In this document: one piece after another, positions 1 through 11,980 of the stretch
How the letters are laid out: every line of letters starts with the position of its first letter
Position numbering within the stretch: position 1 is the stretch's first letter
DNA from: Pseudonocardia sediminis
GTDB taxonomy: Bacteria > Actinomycetota > Actinomycetes > Mycobacteriales > Pseudonocardiaceae
Direction: 5' to 3'
Length of the DNA: 64,000 bases
Assembly: GCF_004217185.1 (NCBI RefSeq)
Contig: NZ_SHKL01000001.1
Span: forward strand, 3,470,001 to 3,534,000
Made by a program: the position numbers and the translations under genes
Notes under the pieces: model-generated
What the model was told of the DNA's origin: nothing
Databases searched by the model: none
What the model saw: only the letters and a program-made list of their open reading frames with translations

Positions 1-1
1 G

Positions 2-541
2 ATCGCGCTGAACCGCCTCGGCACCCGCATCGACCTCAACGGCGGCGGGTCCGACCTGGCGTTCCCGCACCACGAGTGCGGCGCCCTGCACGCCGAGTCG
101 CTGACCGGCGAGCACCCGTTCGCCCGGCACTACACCCACACCGGGATGATCGGCCTCGACGGCGCGAAGATGTCGAAGTCCAAGGGCAACCTGGTGTTCG
201 TGTCCAAGCTGCGGGCCCTCGGCGTCGACCCCAACGTGATCCGGCTGGCGCTGCTGTCCGGGCACTACCGCACCGATCGGTCCTGGACCGACGAGCTGCA
301 GGCCCGGGCCCAGGCACGGCTGAACCGGTGGCGCGAGGCCCTCACCCTGGACGCGGCGCCGTCGGCGGAGCACCTGGTCTCGCAGATCCGCACGCACCTC
401 GCCGACGACCTGGACACCCCGGGCGCACTGGCGGCGGTCGACGCGTGGGTCGAGGAGGCGCTGAACCGTCGCGGTACCGACAGCTACGCCCCCGGCAGCG
501 CCCGCGAGGCCCTGGACGCCCTGCTCGGCGTCGTCGTCTGA
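2..541 (+). CDS. mshC: mycothiol ligase MshC, C-terminal part (5' truncated by window edge)
   Basis: The last 179 residues of L-cysteine:1D-myo-inositol 2-amino-2-deoxy-glucopyranoside ligase, which joins cysteine to GlcN-inositol in mycothiol synthesis. Visible signatures are [12 protein letters not shown], a zinc/substrate segment of the cysteinyl-tRNA synthetase fold, and the class I signature KMSKS at 167-181. MshC is a paralogue of CysS. The GGGSDL wording, the short C-terminus after the KMSKS domain and the DDLDTPGAL segment fit MshC better than CysS, which has a longer anticodon domain. The gene lies near PAC2, metH and hisEG, as in mycobacteria. The start lies outside the window. Confidence 0.9.
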   Translation: MALNRLGTRIDLNGGGSDLAFPHHECGALHAESLTGEHPFARHYTHTGMIGLDGAKMSKSKGNLVFVSKLRALGVDPNVIRLALLSGHYRTDRSWTDELQARAQARLNRWREALTLDAAPSAEHLVSQIRTHLADDLDTPGALAAVDAWVEEALNRRGTDSYAPGSAREALDALLGVVV

Positions 542-582
542 CCCACCCGGGCACCGCGCGGGTCCTCCCCGCGTCTGGTTGC

Positions 583-948
583 ATGGCCGCCATGGCGCAG
601 AACGTGCTCGGCGGCGAGTTGGAGACCTGCGGAACGGACCCGATGACGGGGTTCTTCCGCGACGGATGCTGTGAGACCGGCGGTGACGACACCGGGGTGC
701 ACACCGTGTGCTCCCGCGTCACCGCGGAGTTCCTGGAGTTCAGCGCGAGCCGCGGCAACGACCTGCGCACCCCGCACCCGGAGTTCGGCTTCACCGGTCT
801 GAAGCCGGGCGACCGCTGGTGCCTGTGCGCGGACCGCTGGGTGGAGGCGCACGAGGCCGGGTTCGCCCCGTCGGTCGTACTGGAGGCCACCCACGCCAAG
901 ACCCTGGAGTGGGTCAACCTCGACGAGCTGCGCAAGTTCGCCGTCTAG
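583..948 (+). CDS. DUF2237 family protein
   Basis: A protein of about 120 residues matching the DUF2237 family over its whole length: NVLGGELETCG near the start, then TGFFRDGCCETGGDD, the GNDL motif, GLKPGDRWCLCADRW and EATH. The closely spaced cysteines (GCC, CLC) are typical of the family. No biochemical function is known. Two in-frame ATGs (583 and 592) are possible starts and neither has a clear ribosome site. The stop overlaps the stop end of the convergent MFS gene by four bases. Confidence 0.8.
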   Translation: MAAMAQNVLGGELETCGTDPMTGFFRDGCCETGGDDTGVHTVCSRVTAEFLEFSASRGNDLRTPHPEFGFTGLKPGDRWCLCADRWVEAHEAGFAPSVVLEATHAKTLEWVNLDELRKFAV

Positions 949-2078
949 CGCTGCGCGCCCGTGCGGCGGGCCAGCAGGGCCGGAACGCCGGCGGCGAGGA
1001 GTGCCGCGGGGACGAGGAACCCGGCGACCGGGTCGGCGTGGTAGACCGGCGTCAGCGCGACCGGGGACAGTGCCGTGCCCCCGAACCGCAGCGCCTGCAC
1101 CACCGACACCGCGCCGCCGGTGTTCGGCCCGCCACCGCCCAGGACCAGCGCGTTCACCCCGACCAGCACCAGCTGGCTCGACACCCCGGCCAGCGCCCAC
1201 AGCGCCACCACCACACCCAGCACCGGCACCAGCCCGATCCCGGCGACCAGCACCGCCCCGGACAGCGCCCCGGTGAGCACGCAGCGCCGCGGCCCGACCC
1301 GGTCCACCGCGCCGCCGATCAGCCGGGCGGTGAGGATGCCGGTCAGGCCCAGCGCGGTCAGCACCAGCCCGCGGGCCCCGGAGCCCAGCGCGAACGCGTC
1401 CTCCAGGCGCAGCGCCAGCAGGAAGTTCAGCCCGGCCAGCGCGCCCCAGCCCAGCGCCGCGGCCAGACCGGCGCGCAGCGTCGCCGGCGTCCACGCCGAG
1501 CGCAGCGACGGGCGCGACCCCGGCCCGGCCGCCCGCGGCCCCGGATCCGGCAGCCCGGCCAGCGCCAGCAACAGCGCGACGGCACCGACGCCGTAGAACG
1601 CCAGCCGCCAGTCCACCTCCGCGGCCAGGCCACCGATCAGCGGGGCCGAGGTCTGCCCGGCCGCCTGCAGCGACCCGAACCATCCCAGCGCCCGCCCCAG
1701 CCGGTCCGGCCCGACCGACCCGGCGAGCGTGGCCAGCAGCAGCGGGGTGGTGAACGCGTTCGCCGCGCCCTGCAACGCGCGGGCGGCCAGGAACAGCGAC
1801 CAGGACGCGGCCACGACGCAGGCCAGCGAGGCCAGGACGTACACCCCGTATGCGACGACGACGGTGCGCCGTCGCCCCCAACGCTCCCCGAGGGTGCCGC
1901 TGACGAGCATCAACGCCGCGAACGGCAGCAGGTACGCCGTGATCGACGCGGCGGCGGACCCGGTGGGGACGCCGAAGTCGGCACCGAGTTCGGGCAGCAT
2001 CGCCGCCGTCACCCCGCCACCGAACGGCCCGAGGAACGCCCCGGCGAACAGCGCCCCGCGCCGCAGGGACGCGATCAC
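945..2078 (-). CDS. MFS transporter
   Basis: A 377-residue hydrophobic protein with repeated membrane helices. The loop GERWGRRRTVVVAYGVY is the classic motif A between helices 2 and 3 of the major facilitator superfamily. RALQGAANAFTTPLLLATLAGSV and GGLAAEVDWRLAFYGVGAV resemble the helix 4 and 5-6 region of drug:proton antiporters. It probably exports small molecules, but the substrate cannot be told from sequence. At 377 residues it is a little short for a 12-helix transporter. It is convergent with the DUF2237 gene and just downstream of the PAC2 gene on the same strand. Confidence 0.85.
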   Translation of the reverse strand: MIASLRRGALFAGAFLGPFGGGVTAAMLPELGADFGVPTGSAAASITAYLLPFAALMLVSGTLGERWGRRRTVVVAYGVYVLASLACVVAASWSLFLAARALQGAANAFTTPLLLATLAGSVGPDRLGRALGWFGSLQAAGQTSAPLIGGLAAEVDWRLAFYGVGAVALLLALAGLPDPGPRAAGPGSRPSLRSAWTPATLRAGLAAALGWGALAGLNFLLALRLEDAFALGSGARGLVLTALGLTGILTARLIGGAVDRVGPRRCVLTGALSGAVLVAGIGLVPVLGVVVALWALAGVSSQLVLVGVNALVLGGGGPNTGGAVSVVQALRFGGTALSPVALTPVYHADPVAGFLVPAALLAAGVPALLARRTGAQR

Positions 2079-2094
2079 CGGGCGGATGCGGTGC

Positions 2095-3003
2095 TCAGGA
2101 CCCGGCGGCTTCGCCCGGCCCGGAGCCGCGACGGCGCAGGTAGCGCTCGAAGTCCGCGGCGATGGTGTCCCCGCTGGTCTCGCGCAGCTCGACCTCGGCC
2201 TCCTCGGCGTCGGACTCCTGGGCCTGCTCCTCGAGCTGGCGGACGTACTCGCGCACCTCGTCGTCGGCGTCGGCCATCTCCGAGACCGTGCGCTCCCACT
2301 CCTCGGCCGCCTCCGGCAGCCCGCCGAGCGGGACCTCGACGTCGAGCGCCTCCTCGATCCGGTGCAGCAGCGCCACCGCGGCCTTGGGCACGCGGGCCTG
2401 CGAGACGTAGTGCGGCACCTCGGCCCAGTACGACATCGCCGGCACCCCGGCCTCGACGCAGGCCTGCTGGAACACCGCGACGATCCCGGTCGGACCCTCG
2501 TAGTTCGACGGCTCGGTGCCCATCGACTTGAACGAGTCGGCGTCCCAGGAGATCCCGTTCACCGGGGTCGGCCGAGTGTGCGGGACCTCGGTCAGCAGCG
2601 CACCGAGCGTGATGACCTTCGTCACTCCCAGTCGCTCGATGTGACCGATCAGCTCACGGCAGAATGCGCGCCATCTCATGTTCGGTTCGATACCGCTCAC
2701 GAGCACGACGTGACGGTCGGTGCCGGGCAGCGTGGCCCAGGACAGCCGGGTGGTCTGCCACTCGATCTTGCGGGTGACGCCGTCGGACAGTTTGACGTGC
2801 GGCCGGGTGACCTGGAAGTCGTAGTACTCCTCGGGATCGATCGAGGTCAGAGGCTGTGCGTCCCAGCTGAGCTCGAGGTGCTCCAGGGCGGTGCTCGCGG
2901 CCTCACCGGCGTCGTTCCAGCCCTCGAACGCGGCGATCAGCACCGGCTCGACCAGGGACGGCTGCTCGCCCGTTCCCACGGCCCTCGGGTCTCGATCCGT
3001 CAT
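2095..3003 (-). CDS. PAC2 family protein
   Basis: A 302-residue protein of the PAC2 (proteasome assembly chaperone 2-like) family, homologous in content and position to mycobacterial Rv2125 next to metH. Landmarks are LIAAFEGWNDAGEAAS at the N-terminus, VSGIEPNMRW, LGALLTEVPHTRPTPV and SYWAEVPHYVSQ. The last 80 residues are strongly acidic and helical (EEWERTVSEMADADDEVREYVRQLEEQAQ), suggesting a coiled coil. The family resembles eukaryotic proteasome chaperones, but a role with the bacterial proteasome is unproven. It is divergent from metH with a 69-base gap. Confidence 0.85.
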   Translation of the reverse strand: MTDRDPRAVGTGEQPSLVEPVLIAAFEGWNDAGEAASTALEHLELSWDAQPLTSIDPEEYYDFQVTRPHVKLSDGVTRKIEWQTTRLSWATLPGTDRHVVLVSGIEPNMRWRAFCRELIGHIERLGVTKVITLGALLTEVPHTRPTPVNGISWDADSFKSMGTEPSNYEGPTGIVAVFQQACVEAGVPAMSYWAEVPHYVSQARVPKAAVALLHRIEEALDVEVPLGGLPEAAEEWERTVSEMADADDEVREYVRQLEEQAQESDAEEAEVELRETSGDTIAADFERYLRRRGSGPGEAAGS

Positions 3004-3072
3004 CGCTACAGCCTACGGCCCGGGGCTCTCACAATCCGGGCGAACCCCGTTCAGGAGGTAACCTGACTGATC

Positions 3073-6808
<3,736 letters not shown>

Positions 6809-6819
<11 letters not shown>

Positions 6820-7558
6820 CGGTCCCGCGTCCCGCTCGTCCGCACGTCCCGCCGGTGCCGCTGTCGCGGCACCGGCGGGTGTGCTCCTGGACATGGACGG
6901 CACGCTGATCGACTCGGAGAAGGTCTGGGACCGCTCGCTCAACGAGCTGATGGTCCATCTCGGGGCCGGTCCGCTGACCACCGAGGCCCGGCGCGAGTCG
7001 ATCGGCGGGTCGCTGTGGTCGAGCGTGCACATCTGCTTCCGGGAGGCGGGCCGTGACCCGTCGACGGTCTCCGAGGCGGAGATGGCCGCGACCGGGGAGT
7101 GGCTGTTCACCCGCACCGGAGAGCTGTTCGGTGAGGGACTGCCGTGGCGGCCGGGTGCGCGGGAGCTGCTGGCGACCCTGCGCGAGTCGGGCGTCCCGGC
7201 CGTACTGGTCACGAACACCATCCGGTCGCTGACCGAGCTGGCGCTCGACACGCTCGGGCGGGAGAGCTTCGCCGCGACCGTGTGCGGCGACGAGGTCGAG
7301 CACCCGAAGCCGGCGCCGGACCCCTACCGGCGGGCGGCGGAGCTGCTCGGGCTCGACCCGGCCCGTTGTCTGGCCGTGGAGGACTCGCCGACCGGGGCGG
7401 TCTCGGCGGAGACGGCCGGGTGCGCCGTCCTCGTCGTGCCCTGCGAGGTCCCGGTGCCGGACGGACCGCGGCGGGTGCAACGCACGTCACTCACAGGGGT
7501 CACACTGAGTGATCTTGCTTCCATCCATGCGTCGGTGGTGAGCGCCGCGTCGGTGTGA
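6809..7558 (+). CDS. HAD-superfamily phosphatase
   Basis: A 249-residue haloacid-dehalogenase-type hydrolase. The nucleophile motif is [11 protein letters not shown] (motif I), followed by an alpha-helical cap. VLVTNTIRS gives the motif II Thr, the lysine is in [10 protein letters not shown], and [16 protein letters not shown] carries the motif IV acidic residues. This is the beta-phosphoglucomutase/phosphoglycolate phosphatase-like subgroup, and the substrate is unknown. The ATG lies inside the end of metH (11-base overlap), so it is probably translationally coupled to metH. The same metH-HAD-hisE-hisG order occurs in many actinobacteria. Confidence 0.85.
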
Positions 7559-7697
7559 CCGGCTCGCGAACGGACCGCGGGGCACGACGAACGGATGGCC
7601 CACGGTAGGTTCGTCACTCTGGGTGTACCACCCGGCGCAGAAGGTTGTCCGGCGATCTCAGACCCGCGAATGCGCTGGATGGCGGTATGGACCAGAG

Positions 7698-7731
7698 TTG
7701 ACACTGGTCGTGAAAGGGGTCAATCAACGTG
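7698..7731 (+). promoter_or_regulatory. hisE upstream element
   Basis: The 170-base gap before hisE contains a perfect -35-like TTGACA at 7698-7703 but no convincing -10 at the expected distance. GAAAGGGG at about 7712-7719 serves as the ribosome site for the GTG at 7729. TTGAC (7698-7702) and GTCAA (about 7719-7723) form a short inverted repeat. The rest of the gap shows nothing clear. Confidence 0.3.
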
Positions 7732-7992
7732 AAGACATTCGACGGCCTGTTCGCGGAGCTCAGCGCGAAGGCGGCCGAGCGCCCGGCGGGGTCGGGCACC
7801 GTGGCCGCCCTCGACGCGGGCGTGCACGCACAGGGCAAGAAGGTGCTCGAGGAGGCCGGCGAGGTCTGGCTGGCCGCCGAGCACGAGCCGGACGACGCGC
7901 TCGCCGAGGAGATCTCGCAGCTCCTCTACCGGGTACAGGTGCTGATGCTCCAGCGCGGGCTGGCCCTGGAGGACGTCTACAAGTTCCTCTGA
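7729..7992 (+). CDS. hisE: phosphoribosyl-ATP pyrophosphatase HisE
   Basis: An 87-residue stand-alone HisE, which hydrolyses phosphoribosyl-ATP to phosphoribosyl-AMP in the second step of histidine synthesis. It belongs to the all-alpha MazG-like fold. Metal-binding acidic motifs are seen in [19 protein letters not shown] and [16 protein letters not shown]. The GTG start at 7729 follows GAAAGGGG. It is a normal length for the monofunctional actinobacterial enzyme. hisG follows 65 bases later on the same strand, and the two are likely an operon. Confidence 0.93.
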   Translation: MKTFDGLFAELSAKAAERPAGSGTVAALDAGVHAQGKKVLEEAGEVWLAAEHEPDDALAEEISQLLYRVQVLMLQRGLALEDVYKFL

Positions 7993-8057
7993 GCTGACCT
8001 GCCGCACCACCCGCGATACCTGGTACTGAGAACACTGTGACATCCGAGGAGAGCCCC

Positions 8058-8945
8058 ATGCTCCGCGTCGCGTTGCCCAACAAGGGCACCCTGGCCGAGC
8101 CCGCCGCCACCATGATGCGGGAGGCCGGCTACCGACAGCGGTCCGACTCGCGCGACCTGTCCATGGTCGACGAGGAGAACGGCATCGAGTTCTTCTACCT
8201 GCGCCCGAAGGACATCGCGACCTACGTCGGCAAGGGCGACCTGCACCTCGGCGTCACCGGGTTCGACCTCATGGAGGAGTCCGGCAGCCAGGTCCAGACG
8301 GTGCTGGAGCTGGGCTTCGGCAAGTCCCGCTTCCAGTTCGCCGTCCCGGCCGGGGACGACTGGAAGCTCGAGGACCTCGACGGCAAGAAGATCGCCACCT
8401 CCTACCCGCGGCTGGTGCGCTCGTACCTGTCCGGGAAGCGGATCGGCGCCGAGATCGTGAAGCTCGACGGCGCGGTGGAGATCTCCATCCAGCTCGGCCT
8501 CGCGGACGCCATCGCGGACGTCGTGTCGTCCGGGCGGACACTGCGCCAGCACGGGCTCGCCGTCATCGGCGACCCGATCGCCTCGTCGCAGGCCACCCTG
8601 ATCGAGCGCGAGCCGCGCCACGACCGGGCCGAGTCCGAGGAGACCACCGCGGTCAAGGCGATCTTCGCCGAGCGGCTGCGCGGCGTCGTGCTCGCCCGCG
8701 AGTACCTGATGATGGACTACGACTGCCCGAAGGGTCTGCTGCCGGAAGCGGAGAAGATCGCGCCCGGCCTGCAGGCGCCGACGGTCTCGCCGCTCTACAA
8801 GGAGGGCTGGGTCGCGGTCCGGACGATGGTGCCGACCAAGGACACCAACCGCGTCATGGACAAGCTCGCCCGCCTCGGCGCCAAGGCCATCCTGACCTCG
8901 GAGATCCGTTCCTGCCGCGCCATGACGACCAACGGCGACGACTGA
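8058..8945 (+). CDS. hisG: ATP phosphoribosyltransferase HisG (long form)
   Basis: A 295-residue HisG that couples ATP and PRPP in the first, feedback-controlled step of histidine synthesis. It begins MLRVALPNKGTLAEPA and carries the DLHLGVTGFDLMEE and GLADAIADVVSSGRTLRQHG segments. The C-terminal 75 residues (KGLLPEAEKIAPGLQAPTVSPLYKEGWVAVRTMVP) form the histidine-binding ACT-like domain, so this is the long form that works without HisZ. The ATG at 8058 is preferred because GAGGAG (about 8046-8051) precedes it. An upstream GTG at 8037 would add seven residues. Confidence 0.95.
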   Translation: MLRVALPNKGTLAEPAATMMREAGYRQRSDSRDLSMVDEENGIEFFYLRPKDIATYVGKGDLHLGVTGFDLMEESGSQVQTVLELGFGKSRFQFAVPAGDDWKLEDLDGKKIATSYPRLVRSYLSGKRIGAEIVKLDGAVEISIQLGLADAIADVVSSGRTLRQHGLAVIGDPIASSQATLIEREPRHDRAESEETTAVKAIFAERLRGVVLAREYLMMDYDCPKGLLPEAEKIAPGLQAPTVSPLYKEGWVAVRTMVPTKDTNRVMDKLARLGAKAILTSEIRSCRAMTTNGDD

Positions 8946-8946
8946 G

Positions 8947-8966
8947 CCGTCACCGGCCGGTGACGG
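8947..8966. terminator. palindrome between convergent hisG and sulfite-oxidase-like gene
   Basis: A perfect 20-base palindrome (half site CCGTCACCGG) immediately after the hisG stop codon that also overlaps the last codons of the convergent molybdoenzyme gene. It could act as a bidirectional transcription stop. There is no T-tract, so intrinsic termination is uncertain. Confidence 0.45.
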
Positions 8967-10032
8967 TCACCGCGGGCCACGAGTTGTTGACGTAGCCCTT
9001 CGGGTTCCAGACGCTGGCGGGGTGCTCGGGCTGCAGTGCGGCCGAGCTGTCCCAGGCCCGCGCGGTGATCGTCGTCCGTCCGGCCGGCACGTCGACGGTG
9101 GCGTGCCAGAGCCGCCACGTCCACGGGCCGAGCTGCTCGTCGAGGTCGGCCTGCACCCAGGTGTCGCCGCCGTCGGCCGAGACGTCGACGCGGATGATCG
9201 TGCGGTCCTCACCGGCGAAGGCATAGCCGGTGACCGCGGTCGGCCCGGCCGGGACCTCGTCGCCGTCGTCGGGGCGCAGGATCTCGGAGTTCAGCGCGAC
9301 CGCACCGAGGGCGACGCCGTCGCCCGGTCCGGGGTCCTTCGTGTCGGCGGGCAGCAGCCGGTAGGCCGTCGCCTGGAAGAAGTTGTCCGACGGCCGGTCC
9401 CGCGCCGTGATCGTCTCGACCCACTTCACGCTGCGGGCGCCGATGTGGCCGGGGACGACGACCCGGACCGGGGCGCCGTGCGCGACCGGGAGCGGCTCGC
9501 CGTTCATCTCCCACGCCAGCAGCACCTCGCCCGCGGTGGCCTTGCCGACGCCGATCGAGCCGCCGAAGCCCTGCGGCGGGTCGGCCTCGTCCGCGACGTC
9601 GGGGGCGTCGAACGCGATGTCGGTGGCGGCCGGGTCCAGGCCCGCGGCGTCGAGGACGTCGGCGAGGCGCGCGCCGGCCCAGCGGGCCGTCGACGTCGCG
9701 CCGGGACCCCACGGGTGCTGACCGGGGATGTCGTGCACGGCCATCAGCCCGGCGCGCCGGTTCCCGGCGCACTGCAGGGTGGCGATCTCCTCGTGCCGGG
9801 TGAACCGGCTCCGGAGGTCGTCGAGCGAGAGCTCGAGCGGCCGGTCGACCATGCCGCCGACGCACAGCCGCCAGGTCGCGGCGTCGGTGTCGGGGAACGT
9901 GCCGTGGTTGCGCCCGTAGAACGCCGCGATCGGGGTGACGACGTCGTCGGCCAGCGCGCCCCGCGGGGGCTCGGCGTTGTAGGGCTCGCTCTGGTGGACG
10001 AGCATGTCGTCGCGCTTGGCCGGAGAAATCAC
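8950..10032 (-). CDS. sulfite-oxidase-family molybdopterin enzyme
   Basis: A 360-residue protein with the two-domain sulfite oxidase core. The N-terminal molybdopterin domain holds the molybdenum-ligand cysteine in LQCAGNRR (C88), followed by GARWAGARLADVL and the VPGHIGARSVKW segment. A C-terminal immunoglobulin-like dimerisation domain ends in VNNSWP. No haem-b5 domain, Tat signal or signal peptide is visible, so a cytoplasmic location is inferred. It may oxidise sulfite or another oxyanion. The start is taken at the GTG at 10032. An in-frame ATG nine codons later is the alternative. It is convergent with hisG. Confidence 0.85.
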   Translation of the reverse strand: MISPAKRDDMLVHQSEPYNAEPPRGALADDVVTPIAAFYGRNHGTFPDTDAATWRLCVGGMVDRPLELSLDDLRSRFTRHEEIATLQCAGNRRAGLMAVHDIPGQHPWGPGATSTARWAGARLADVLDAAGLDPAATDIAFDAPDVADEADPPQGFGGSIGVGKATAGEVLLAWEMNGEPLPVAHGAPVRVVVPGHIGARSVKWVETITARDRPSDNFFQATAYRLLPADTKDPGPGDGVALGAVALNSEILRPDDGDEVPAGPTAVTGYAFAGEDRTIIRVDVSADGGDTWVQADLDEQLGPWTWRLWHATVDVPAGRTTITARAWDSSAALQPEHPASVWNPKGYVNNSWPAVTVTGR

Positions 10033-10084
10033 CGCCTCACCCTGCCCCGCCGGTGCGGACCCGGCGACCGGAGCGCCCGCCGGG

Positions 10085-10927
10085 CTACCGGCTGCGGATG
10101 GTCAGGGCCTGCGAGATCCGCCCGACGTGCCCGTCGCCGTCGAAGAGGTTCGCCGAGACCGTGCCGACGCCGAACGGCCCGACGACGGTCGAGGCCTCCA
10201 CCCCGGTCCACCCGGCGACCGGGTCGCGGTGCAGGTGCACGGTGAGCTCGGTGTTGACGAAGAGCCATTCCCGAACATCCAGCGGGGCGGCGAGACCGTT
10301 GGCCGAGTCCGCGGCGATCATCATGTTCTGCAGCGGGCTCGCCTGCTCGCCGTCGACGATCGCGACCCGCGGGCGGATCCACGCCCGGCCGGGCCCGGCC
10401 TCGGCGAGCCAGCCGTCGAGCCAGGCCCATTCGACGGCGTCCATGAAGCCGGGGAGCCAGCCCTCGGGACGTTCGGTGCGCACGGTCGCGTGGTCGAGCC
10501 CGGGCAGGGACGGCGCGAGGCCGGTCTGCTGGGCCGCGGTGTCCCCGCGGGCCAGGCGCCACGCCCGGGCCTTGAGGACGTCGCGACCACCGGCCGACAT
10601 GGTTGCGTACAGCATCTCGATCGTCCGCCCGGAGCGCTCCACCCCGGCACGGACCTCGACCGGCCCGGCCGGGACGGCGCCGAGCACCTCGACGGTGATC
10701 CGCGCCAGCATCGCCGGCGGTGCGTCCGCGCGGCTGGGCTCGACCCGCTCCAGGGCCCGCACCAGCAGCGCCGACGGCGGGCCGCCGTGCTGGGCGTCGG
10801 CGAACCAGGGGCCGGTGGTGGAGAACGTCGCCTCGAACCGCTCGGTCCCGGCCTCGTCGTCCCGTGCGGCGTCCGCTGTTCCCTCCGGCGAGGGGAGGGG
10901 CAGGTAGAAGGGCTGCAGATCGCTCAC
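10085..10927 (-). CDS. acyl-CoA thioesterase-like double-hotdog protein
   Basis: A 280-residue protein resembling TesB-type thioesterases with two hotdog domains. The N-terminal half has FSTTGPWFADAQHGGPPSALLVRALERVE, the characteristic helix segment with the HGG(P/Y) motif. The C-terminal half has ASPLQNMMIAADSANG and FVNTELTVHLHRDP. It probably hydrolyses an acyl-CoA of unknown chain. The GTG start at 10927 overlaps the stop of the RecB-like gene by four bases (GTGA), so the two are translationally coupled on the minus strand. Confidence 0.8.
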   Translation of the reverse strand: MSDLQPFYLPLPSPEGTADAARDDEAGTERFEATFSTTGPWFADAQHGGPPSALLVRALERVEPSRADAPPAMLARITVEVLGAVPAGPVEVRAGVERSGRTIEMLYATMSAGGRDVLKARAWRLARGDTAAQQTGLAPSLPGLDHATVRTERPEGWLPGFMDAVEWAWLDGWLAEAGPGRAWIRPRVAIVDGEQASPLQNMMIAADSANGLAAPLDVREWLFVNTELTVHLHRDPVAGWTGVEASTVVGPFGVGTVSANLFDGDGHVGRISQALTIRSR

Positions 10928-11880
10928 GACCCGATCATGCCCTGTGGACCCGCGTCCGTGCCCGGGGCGGTGCCGGCCATGGTGCCCGCGGCACCGGGAG
11001 CCGGGCCGATGCCGACGTCGACGGGGCCGGTCGGCCAGCCGGGGTAGGGCGGTGGCGTGCCGTCCCAGGCCGGGCAGACCGCCTTGTGGTCGCACGAGCG
11101 GCACGCCGGGCCGCGGTTCGGGCGGAAGTCGCCGTCCGGCGCCGCGCGCTGCACCGCCGCCCAGATCGCCTGCAGCAGCGTCGCGAAGCGGTGCAGCTCG
11201 TCGGCGTCGGGGGAGTAGGTCAGCGACTCGCCGTTCGCCAGGTAGAGCAGCCGCAGCTCGGCCGGGACCACCCCGCGCATCAGCAGGACGGCGAGCGCGT
11301 AGAACTTCAGCTGGAACATCGCACGCAGCTCGCCGTACTCGTGCGGCGAGGCCCCGGTCTTGTAGTCGACGACCCGGATCGCCCCGTCCGGCGCGACGTC
11401 GAGCCGGTCCAGGTAGCCGCGCAGCGGAAGGTCGGGGGTGAGGTCGACCTCGACGAGCTCCTCCACCGACGTCGCGGTGACCGCCCGCGGGTCCTCGAGG
11501 GTGAAGTAGGTGTCCAGCAGAGCGGTCGCGGAGTCCAGCCACAACGCCAGCGCCGGGTCCTCCGGACCGGTGAACAGCAGGGTCACGACCTCCGGCCAGG
11601 ACGCGACGAGCTCGTCCCAGGCCGGGCCGAGCAACGACCGCGCCGCCTCAGGGACCCGCTCGGGGGCCGGGAGCGCGAACAGCTTCTCCAGCACCGCGTG
11701 CACGAGCGTGCCGCGGACCTGAGCCCGAGTCGGCGTCTCGGGCAGCTTGTCGACGGCGCGGAAGCGGTAGAGCAGCGGGCAGCGCCGGAAGTCCGAGGCG
11801 CGGGACGGGGACAACGCCGGCCGCCGACGGGGCCGCTCCGGTGCCTCCGCCGATGACCCGGCCGGTGTCTCGCTGTCCAC
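10924..11880 (-). CDS. RecB-family exonuclease with Fe-S cysteine set (Cas4/AddB-like)
   Basis: A 318-residue PD-(D/E)XK nuclease. It begins with LSPSRASDFRRCPLLYRF (C34), continues with the RGTLVHAVLE histidine motif (H61), the GYLDRLD acidic strand and VVDYKTG (D172, K174), and ends with C260-RSC-C269. C34 plus C260, C263 and C269 match the four-cysteine [4Fe-4S] clamp of AddB/Cas4/RecB-like nucleases. Its place near trmI matches the mycobacterial Rv2119-Rv2118c neighbourhood. The GTG start at 11880 was chosen because similarity begins only near residue 24. A DNA-repair role is inferred. Confidence 0.85.
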   Translation of the reverse strand: MDSETPAGSSAEAPERPRRRPALSPSRASDFRRCPLLYRFRAVDKLPETPTRAQVRGTLVHAVLEKLFALPAPERVPEAARSLLGPAWDELVASWPEVVTLLFTGPEDPALALWLDSATALLDTYFTLEDPRAVTATSVEELVEVDLTPDLPLRGYLDRLDVAPDGAIRVVDYKTGASPHEYGELRAMFQLKFYALAVLLMRGVVPAELRLLYLANGESLTYSPDADELHRFATLLQAIWAAVQRAAPDGDFRPNRGPACRSCDHKAVCPAWDGTPPPYPGWPTGPVDVGIGPAPGAAGTMAGTAPGTDAGPQGMIGS

Positions 11881-11980
11881 GATCGCCGAGGCTAGGCCAG
11901 ACCCCTGACGTTCCTGCCCGGACGGGGGTCCGGCCCCCTTTCGCCTGTCCCCGTCCGCCTGTGCCCGTCCGCCTATCCCG

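Noticed and set aside
3004..3072. Cobalamin riboswitch before metH
   Set aside because: Only 69 bases separate metH from the divergent PAC2 gene, too short for a B12 riboswitch, and no B12-box wording was seen.
10924..11880. Cas4 of a CRISPR system
   Set aside because: The RecB-like nuclease with four cysteines resembles Cas4, but no CRISPR or other cas gene is present and the position matches the conserved mycobacterial repair-type gene.
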